Shown here one piece after another: positions 25,653-30,076 of a DNA stretch of 30,076 nucleotides. This stretch comes from an uncultured Alphaproteobacteria bacterium (GTDB lineage Bacteria > Pseudomonadota > Alphaproteobacteria > CALKHQ01), in the NCBI GenBank assembly GCA_937988735.1, contig CALKHQ010000315.1, positions 1 to 30,076 on the forward strand, given 5' to 3'. The position numbers and the translations under genes were made by a program. Each line of letters begins with the position of its first letter. The first letter of the stretch is position 1. A model generated the notes under the pieces. The model did not search any database and was not told the DNA's origin. It was given only the letters and a program-made list of their open reading frames with translations.

Positions 25653-26750
25653 GTGCAGGGCTGGGCCGGCTATGTGAAGACGCTGTTCGCGACGCTGCTC
25701 GCGGCGAGCGCCGTCGTCTTCGCCTTCGTCGTGCTGGTCGATCCCTACGACTCGCTGTTCTTCTCGCCCGACGTGGAGCGCGAGCCGGTATCGACCAACC
25801 AGCGCTACTCCTTCCCGGCGCTCGCCCGCTCGGACCGGTTCGACAGTGCGATCTTCGGGACCTCCACCACGCGCCTGCTCCGGCCGGAACAGCTCGACGC
25901 GCTGTTCGGCGCCCGTTTCACCAACCTGTCGATGAACAGCGCCACCGCCTACGAGCAAAGCGAGATCCACCGCCTGTTCCTGCGCCACCATCCACAGCCG
26001 CGGGTGCTGATCTACGGCATCGACCGCGTGTGGTGCACGGTCGAGGAGACGTACGAGCGGTTCACCTTCCGCCCGTTTCCGCCGTGGCTCTACGACGAGG
26101 ACCCGTGGAACGACCTGCTCTACCTGTTCAACTTCAAGGCCGTCGAGGAAGCCGGCCAGCAGTTCGCCTATCTCGTCGGCCTGCGCGAGCGGCGCTACGG
26201 CGCCGACGGCTACACAAACTTCCTGCCGCCCGAGGAGGAATACGACCTCGCCAGGGTGCAGCAGGCGCTCTATGGCGCCGGCGGCCCGCCGGCGCCGGGA
26301 ACGCCGCCCCCATCGGGCCCGGAACCAACGGCGGACGAGCGCGACTCCTGGACCTACGCCACCCACGCGCTGATGGCGGAGATGCTGGCGGCGACCCCGC
26401 CGGAGACGACGAAGATCCTGGTGTTCGTGCCCTATCACGCGACGCTGATCGAGCGTCAGCCGCCGCTGCAGCGGGCCCGGCTGGCAGAATGCAAGAAACG
26501 GCTGACCGCGATCGCCGAGTCGGTGCCGAACACCCACGTCCTCGACTTCATGGTCGGCTCGACCATCACCCGCGACGACACCCGCTACTGGGACAACCTG
26601 CACTACAACGTGGCCACCGCCACGGAACTCGGCGCGGCAATCGCCCGCGGCGTGGCCCGTCGCCGCGCCGAACCGGGGCTGTTCGACTATCTCGGCGGAC
26701 CGCGCGCAACGTTAACCGGGAACTTACCGCTGCTGCCTCATAGCCATTGA
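25653..26750 (+). CDS. Membrane-anchored SGNH/AlgX-DltD-like partner of the MBOAT protein
   Basis: The 365-residue product starts at GTG 25653 with GAGGGG just upstream. One transmembrane helix (about 9-29) anchors a periplasmic domain opening VDPYDSLFF. SGNH-like elements are visible: GTSTTRL (S71 as possible nucleophile), NLSMNSATAY (91-100), and WDNLHYN near the end (D314, H317 in DxxH spacing). MBOAT proteins commonly work with such an esterase/acetyltransferase-fold partner (AlgI with AlgJ/AlgX, PatA with PatB). A proline-rich linker (about 208-226) interrupts the domain. Family membership is inferred from the motifs and the 9-base spacing; I do not recognise a named subfamily. Confidence 0.78.
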   Translation: MQGWAGYVKTLFATLLAASAVVFAFVVLVDPYDSLFFSPDVEREPVSTNQRYSFPALARSDRFDSAIFGTSTTRLLRPEQLDALFGARFTNLSMNSATAYEQSEIHRLFLRHHPQPRVLIYGIDRVWCTVEETYERFTFRPFPPWLYDEDPWNDLLYLFNFKAVEEAGQQFAYLVGLRERRYGADGYTNFLPPEEEYDLARVQQALYGAGGPPAPGTPPPSGPEPTADERDSWTYATHALMAEMLAATPPETTKILVFVPYHATLIERQPPLQRARLAECKKRLTAIAESVPNTHVLDFMVGSTITRDDTRYWDNLHYNVATATELGAAIARGVARRRAEPGLFDYLGGPRATLTGNLPLLPHSH

Positions 26751-26775
26751 ACAAGCCGGCCACCGCAGTTAAACA
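26747..26775 (+). promoter_or_regulatory. Weak candidate promoter for the muralytic-like lipoprotein gene
   Basis: TTGAAC (26747-26752, overlapping the upstream stop codon) and TAAACA (26770-26775) are 17 bases apart. The match to sigma70 consensus is poor, but this is the most AT-rich part of the 72-base gap. The gene may instead be read from the MBOAT promoter. Confidence 0.25.
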
Positions 26776-26822
26776 TGATTGCAAGGGGTTAGGGTGACTT
26801 GTTGAGAGATAGAGGCAGACCC

Positions 26823-27440
26823 ATGCGCCATCTGGCTGTTGTGCTGCTCGCCGTCCTGGCGGCGGCCTGTTCGTCCAGCGTGCGGGAGCCGACGGTGGGC
26901 CCCACCGGCGCCGTCGACGTGGGCGAGTTCGGCGAGCGCATGGGCATCCTCGAGTCGAACGGCAACTACACCGTCGTCAACAGCTTCGGCTATCTCGGCA
27001 AGTACCAGATGGGCGAATGCGCGCTGATCGACGCCGGCCTGTACACCCATGACGACACAGGCTGCACCCGCCAGGACTGGGCCGGGCGCTGGACCGGCGT
27101 GTTCGGGGTGGACAGCGTGGACAGCTACCTGCGCACGGCCGACGCCCAGGACTATGCCTTCCATCGCTTCACCTCCGCCAACTGGGCGGAGATCAAGCGG
27201 CGCGGGCTCGACCGCTACATCGGCACCTATGTGAACGGCACCCTGATCACCGCCGCGGGCCTGCTGGCCGGCGCGCATCTCGGCGGGGTCGGCGGGCTCG
27301 AGGCGTTCCTGCGGTCCGGCGGCAGCGAGGATCGGGGCGACGCCAACGGCAGCCGCATCTCCACCTACATCAACCTGTTCAACGGCATCGATCCGCCACC
27401 GGGCATCGTCGAGACGACGCAGGAGGCGGCGCTGTTCTGA
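26823..27440 (+). CDS. Lysozyme/lytic-transglycosylase-like lipoprotein
   Basis: The 205-residue product has a short signal ending in the lipobox LAAAC (C16), so the mature protein is a lipoprotein. Residues 40-64 read MGILESNGNYTVVN, then FGYLGKYQMG. This ES-x-G-x-Y...N...GYLGxYQ pattern is that of lysozyme-fold muralytic enzymes, where the glutamate (E44) is catalytic. A later ITAAGLLAGAHLGGVGGL (142-159) is the second conserved block of such proteins. Cleavage of peptidoglycan in the periplasm is the likely role; activity is inferred. ATG 26823 is chosen with GAGG 7 bases upstream. It follows the MBOAT-SGNH pair in the same direction. Confidence 0.75.
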   Translation: MRHLAVVLLAVLAAACSSSVREPTVGPTGAVDVGEFGERMGILESNGNYTVVNSFGYLGKYQMGECALIDAGLYTHDDTGCTRQDWAGRWTGVFGVDSVDSYLRTADAQDYAFHRFTSANWAEIKRRGLDRYIGTYVNGTLITAAGLLAGAHLGGVGGLEAFLRSGGSEDRGDANGSRISTYINLFNGIDPPPGIVETTQEAALF

Positions 27441-27464
27441 CGTCGGCTCCCCTGCGCGCGGGAT

Positions 27465-27493
27465 TTGACACGCGCCGCGCCGTCGGCTAGCGG
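27465..27493 (+). promoter_or_regulatory. Candidate promoter of pepA
   Basis: A perfect TTGACA (27465-27470) is followed after 17 bases by TAGCGG (27488-27493). The -10 is weak, but TTGACA rarely occurs by chance in DNA this GC-rich. It stands 63 bases before the pepA ATG, in a 116-base gap. Confidence 0.45.
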
Positions 27494-27556
27494 ACGCATT
27501 GGCCTGGCCGGCGCCGCTCCCGGTCAGCCGGGACGCGGAGCCGGAGGACAGACAGC

Positions 27557-29056
27557 ATGAAGATCACCTTCACCGAGCCGAAGGACGTCGCCAGGCACTG
27601 GCTGGCGGTGGGGGTCACGGCCGACGGCGAGCTTCGCGGCATGGCCGCCGGGATCGACCGGCGCTATGGCGGTGCGCTGTCGCGGGCGATCCGGGCGATG
27701 GCCTTCAAGGCGGAGCGCAACAAGGCGCTGACCGTCCCCGCTCCCGGGACCGACGAACTCAAGGGCATAATCGTCTATGGCGTCGGCAACCCGGCGGAGC
27801 TCACCGCCGACCGGCTCGCCCAGATCGGCGGCACGGTGGTGGCGCAGGCGATGGCGGTGAACGCGGCCGAGCTTGCCGTCGCGGTCGATGCGGAGGCGGC
27901 CGGCCCGCTCGGCGCCGCAGCTGCGGCGGCGCAGATCGCCCTTGGCCTGCAGCTGCGCAGCTACCGCTTCACCAAGTACAAGAGCCCCAAGCCGAACAAC
28001 GGCGGGGCGGAGCCAAAGCGCGTGACGGTGATGGTTGCCGGCGCGGCCGAGGCGCGGAAAGCCCACGCCGACCTCGACAAGGTGGCCGCCGCAGTCCGCT
28101 TCACGCGCGACATCGTCACCGAGCCGGCCAACGTCCTCTATCCGGAGAGCTACGCACGGATCATCGACGAGACGCTGACGCCCCTGGGGGTGAAGGTCGA
28201 GATCCTCGACGTGAAGGCGATGCAGCAGCTCGGCATGGGCGCGCTGCTCGGCGTCGGCCAGGGCAGCGCCCACGAGCCGCGGCTGGTGGTGATGCAGTGG
28301 AACGGCGCAAAGGGCCGCGGCGCAAAGAAGCCGCTCGCCTTCGTCGGCAAGGGCGTCACCTTCGACACCGGCGGCATCTCGATCAAGCCCGCCGCCGGCA
28401 TGGAGGACATGAAGTGGGACATGGGCGGCTCCGCCGCCGTCGTCGGGCTGATGCACGCGCTGGCCGGGCGCAACGCCAAGGTCAACGCGGTCGGCGTCGT
28501 CGGCCTGGTCGAGAACATGCCGTCCGGCACCGCCCAGCGGCCGGGCGACGTGGTGCGGTCGATGTCGGGCCAGACCATCGAGGTCCTCAACACCGACGCA
28601 GAGGGCCGGCTCGTGCTCGCCGACGCGCTGTGGTACTGCCAGGACCGGTTCCAGCCGCGGCTGATGGTCGATCTGGCCACGCTGACCGGCGCGATCATGG
28701 TCTCCCTGGGCAAGGAGCTGGCGGGGCTGTTCTGCAACCAGGAGGAGCTCGCCCAGGCCCTGCTCAGGGCGGGCGAGGACACCGGCGAGCGGTGCTGGCG
28801 GATGCCGCTGGACGAGGTCTACGACCGGCAGATCGACGGCGACATCAGCGACGTGAAGAACATCAGCGCCGGGCGCTGGGGCGGCGCGATCACCGCCGCG
28901 CAGTTCCTGCAGCGCTTCACCAACGGCGTGCCGTGGGCGCATCTCGACATCGCCGGCACGGCGTGGACCGAAAAGGACAAGCCGGTGTGCCCGAAGGGCG
29001 CCACCGCCTTCGGGGTGCGGCTGCTCAACGCCTTCATCGCCGACAACCACGAATAG
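27557..29056 (+). CDS. pepA: Leucyl aminopeptidase (M17 family)
   Basis: PepA removes N-terminal residues from peptides in the cytoplasm, using two metal ions. The 499-residue protein has the usual N-terminal domain and the C-terminal catalytic domain with FVGKGVTFDTGG (K265 and D270) and the M17 signature NTDAEGRLVLADAL (345-358, with metal ligands D347 and E349 and catalytic R351). A normal C-terminal GTAWTEKDKPVCPKGATAFGVRLL is present. GGAGGA lies about 10 bases before the ATG. holC follows after 22 bases, the arrangement usual in proteobacteria. PepA homologues also bind DNA in some species; nothing here tests that. Confidence 0.96.
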   Translation: MKITFTEPKDVARHWLAVGVTADGELRGMAAGIDRRYGGALSRAIRAMAFKAERNKALTVPAPGTDELKGIIVYGVGNPAELTADRLAQIGGTVVAQAMAVNAAELAVAVDAEAAGPLGAAAAAAQIALGLQLRSYRFTKYKSPKPNNGGAEPKRVTVMVAGAAEARKAHADLDKVAAAVRFTRDIVTEPANVLYPESYARIIDETLTPLGVKVEILDVKAMQQLGMGALLGVGQGSAHEPRLVVMQWNGAKGRGAKKPLAFVGKGVTFDTGGISIKPAAGMEDMKWDMGGSAAVVGLMHALAGRNAKVNAVGVVGLVENMPSGTAQRPGDVVRSMSGQTIEVLNTDAEGRLVLADALWYCQDRFQPRLMVDLATLTGAIMVSLGKELAGLFCNQEELAQALLRAGEDTGERCWRMPLDEVYDRQIDGDISDVKNISAGRWGGAITAAQFLQRFTNGVPWAHLDIAGTAWTEKDKPVCPKGATAFGVRLLNAFIADNHE

Positions 29057-29078
29057 GTGCGGCAGCGCCCGCCGGGCG

Positions 29079-29525
29079 ATGGAAATCCGCTTCTACCACC
29101 TGCAACGCACGACGCTGGAGAAGGCCCTCCCCCAGCTGCTCGAGAAGGTGCTTGCCCGCGGCCAGCGGGCGGTGGTGATGGCGGGCTCGCCCGAGCGGGT
29201 GGAAGCGCTCACCGTCCATCTCTGGACCTACAACGAGCGGAGCTTCCTGCCGCACGGGAACGCCCGCGACGGCTTCGCCTCCGAACAGCCGATCTGGCTG
29301 ACCGACGTCGACGAGCGGCCGAACGGCGCGGAGGTGCTGTTCCTCACCGACGGCGCCACCTCCGCCCGCATCGACGAATACGCGATGGTGGTGGAGATGT
29401 TCGACGGCAACGACCCCGCCGCAGTGACCGCCGCCCGTGCCCGCTGGACGGCCTACAAGGCCCAGGGCCACACCCTCACCTACTGGCGCCAGGACGACGC
29501 CGGCCGGTGGACCCGGCAGGGCTGA
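29079..29525 (+). CDS. holC: DNA polymerase III subunit chi
   Basis: The chi subunit links the clamp-loader to single-strand binding protein during replication. The 148-residue product begins MEIRFYHLQRTTLEKALPQLLEK, with the family's early FYHL. It also has RAVVMAGSPERVEALTVHLWTY-like helix and strand sequence and the central FLPHGNA motif (57-63), then the QPIWLTD strand. Length matches alphaproteobacterial chi. It directly follows pepA. Its stop codon abuts the stop codon of the convergent pilin gene, together forming TGATCA. Confidence 0.93.
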   Translation: MEIRFYHLQRTTLEKALPQLLEKVLARGQRAVVMAGSPERVEALTVHLWTYNERSFLPHGNARDGFASEQPIWLTDVDERPNGAEVLFLTDGATSARIDEYAMVVEMFDGNDPAAVTAARARWTAYKAQGHTLTYWRQDDAGRWTRQG

Positions 29526-29711
29526 TCAGGACTCCGCCTCCGCCACCACCGCCTTCATCGCCTGGTCGGAAACCCGGAAGACCGGTGCGATCCCGTCGTC
29601 CATCGAGCCGATCGCGGTGAACACCGCCACGGAGATCAGTGCGCTGAACAGGCCGAGCTCGAGCGGGGTGGCGCCGTCTTCAGTGGCAAGGAAGGTCTTC
29701 AGGATCCGCAT
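29526..29711 (-). CDS. Flp/Fap-type pilin subunit (61 residues)
   Basis: The small product starts at ATG 29711, with AGAGG 7 bases upstream. It has the Flp prepilin layout: a short basic leader (MRILKTFLATEDG), a cleavage site G|ATPLELG with glutamate at position +5, and a hydrophobic helix (LFSALISVAVFTAIG). A hydrophilic tail of about 25 residues ends the protein. The usual Tyr at +6 is Leu here, and the charged tail (SMDDGIAPVFRVSD...) is atypical, so it may be a minor pilin. No tad/cpa assembly genes are in the window. It is separated from the next minus-strand gene by 314 bases. Confidence 0.78.
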   Translation of the reverse strand: MRILKTFLATEDGATPLELGLFSALISVAVFTAIGSMDDGIAPVFRVSDQAMKAVVAEAES

Positions 29712-30025
29712 CCGGGGGCCTCTTCTTCTGGAGCACCGGCCGCGACGGCGACCGGCCGTTTCGTGCGACACCTTCCCAAATGCGCATGAAACCTGCAAGA
29801 AAATAGAGTGGATATTGCAAATAATTACATGGGAATGAGATGTTATTTCTTCAGACATTGTTGACGATGAATGGTCGGTAAACAGGACACCCGCGCCTGT
29901 CGAGAAGACCCATGCCGACAAACGCCAACGGCCCGTGGCGGAAACCACGGGCCGGCGGCGGAGCGGGCGGTGTCTGACGAGGAACGCCCGCGGGATGCTC
30001 CGGGGCCGAGGAGGGCGGCAGCGGG
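29712..30025. other. Leader/intergenic region with an AT-rich patch
   Basis: This 314-base gap holds no supported gene. Bases 29791-29880 contain about 32 G/C of 90 by my count (near 36%), against roughly 70% nearby. The patch lies 80-170 bases upstream of the Flp pilin start and is probably its promoter and leader, although no convincing -35/-10 pair emerged. The strong hairpin at 29929-29954 ends the upstream gene. Confidence 0.55.
29929..29954 (-). terminator. Strong hairpin, probable terminator of the gene at the right edge
   Basis: CGGCCCGTGG (29929-29938) pairs perfectly over 10 bases with CCACGGGCCG (29945-29954), loop CGGAAA. Read on the minus strand, the stem is followed by TTGGCGTTTGTC, modestly T-rich, and lies 71 bases after the stop at 30026. 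This fits an intrinsic terminator for that gene. Confidence 0.65.
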
Positions 30026-30076
30026 TTACTCGCCGGCGTCCTCGGGAATGACGCCGTTGACGGAGTCGGAAACGGT
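30026..30076 (-). CDS. C-terminal fragment of an unidentified protein (possibly another Flp pilin)
   Basis: The window's last 51 bases, read on the minus strand, encode TVSDSVNGVIPEDAGE and a TAA stop. A strong terminator hairpin follows, supporting that this is a real gene end. The short polar tail would fit the end of a Flp-type pilin, and such pilins often lie in tandem, but 16 residues are too few for assignment. Confidence 0.45.
   Translation of the reverse strand, partial: TVSDSVNGVIPEDAGE

Noticed and set aside
29860..29886. TTGACG on the plus strand in the AT-rich patch as a promoter
   Set aside because: There is no plausible -10 at proper spacing and no plus-strand gene follows before the window end.

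Overview
The window is chromosomal DNA from a high-GC Gram-negative bacterium, almost certainly an alphaproteobacterium of a Rhodospirillales-like lineage. Three things point there: the lptF-lptG-lptD-surA-rsmA block facing pepA-holC, the sulfate ABC operon, and a Flp-type pilin beside holC. Coding is dense, third positions are nearly all G/C, and long antisense ORFs are artefacts of this. I cannot name a genus. I see no tRNA, rRNA, insertion sequence, CRISPR array or prophage.

Layout. (1) 1-3690, minus: a sulfate/thiosulfate ABC importer in the order cysP(sbp)-cysT-cysW-cysA, with cysA cut by the window edge. Facing it at 3860-5329 is an FAD/NAD(P)-binding protein. (2) 5343-7642, minus: an Rrf2-family repressor followed by an SLC13-type permease with two RCK_C domains. 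Together with (1) this looks like a sulfur-uptake district, and two promoter regions in it share similar words. (3) 7805-10610, plus: a small-molecule kinase of the RdoA/hydroxylysine-kinase type, a GFA-type zinc protein, and a class III PLP enzyme resembling the O-phosphoamine phospho-lyases; a kinase plus lyase pathway is likely. (4) 10630-13868, minus: a YbbP/YbbA-like ABC exporter pair. (5) 14052-15777, minus: three small exported proteins (PRC-barrel-like, small lipoprotein, peptidoglycan-binding-like). (6) 15846-17446: DNA glycosylase Tag (minus) and a short-chain dehydrogenase (plus). (7) 17440-24136, minus: lptF-lptG-lptD-surA-rsmA, for LPS export, outer-membrane protein folding and 16S rRNA methylation; the pdxA gene often found between surA and rsmA is absent. 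(8) 24249-27440, plus: an MBOAT O-acyltransferase, an SGNH-like membrane protein and a lysozyme/transglycosylase-like lipoprotein, sitting between lptF and pepA. (9) 27557-29525, plus: pepA and holC. (10) 29526-end, minus: a small Flp-type pilin, an AT-rich leader, a strong hairpin, and the last 16 residues of another gene.

The most interesting parts are the MBOAT/SGNH/muralytic envelope cassette, the Rrf2-linked sulfur district with two unlike importers, and the kinase/phospho-lyase cluster. Everything was read by eye; family assignments rest on motifs and general knowledge, not on searches.
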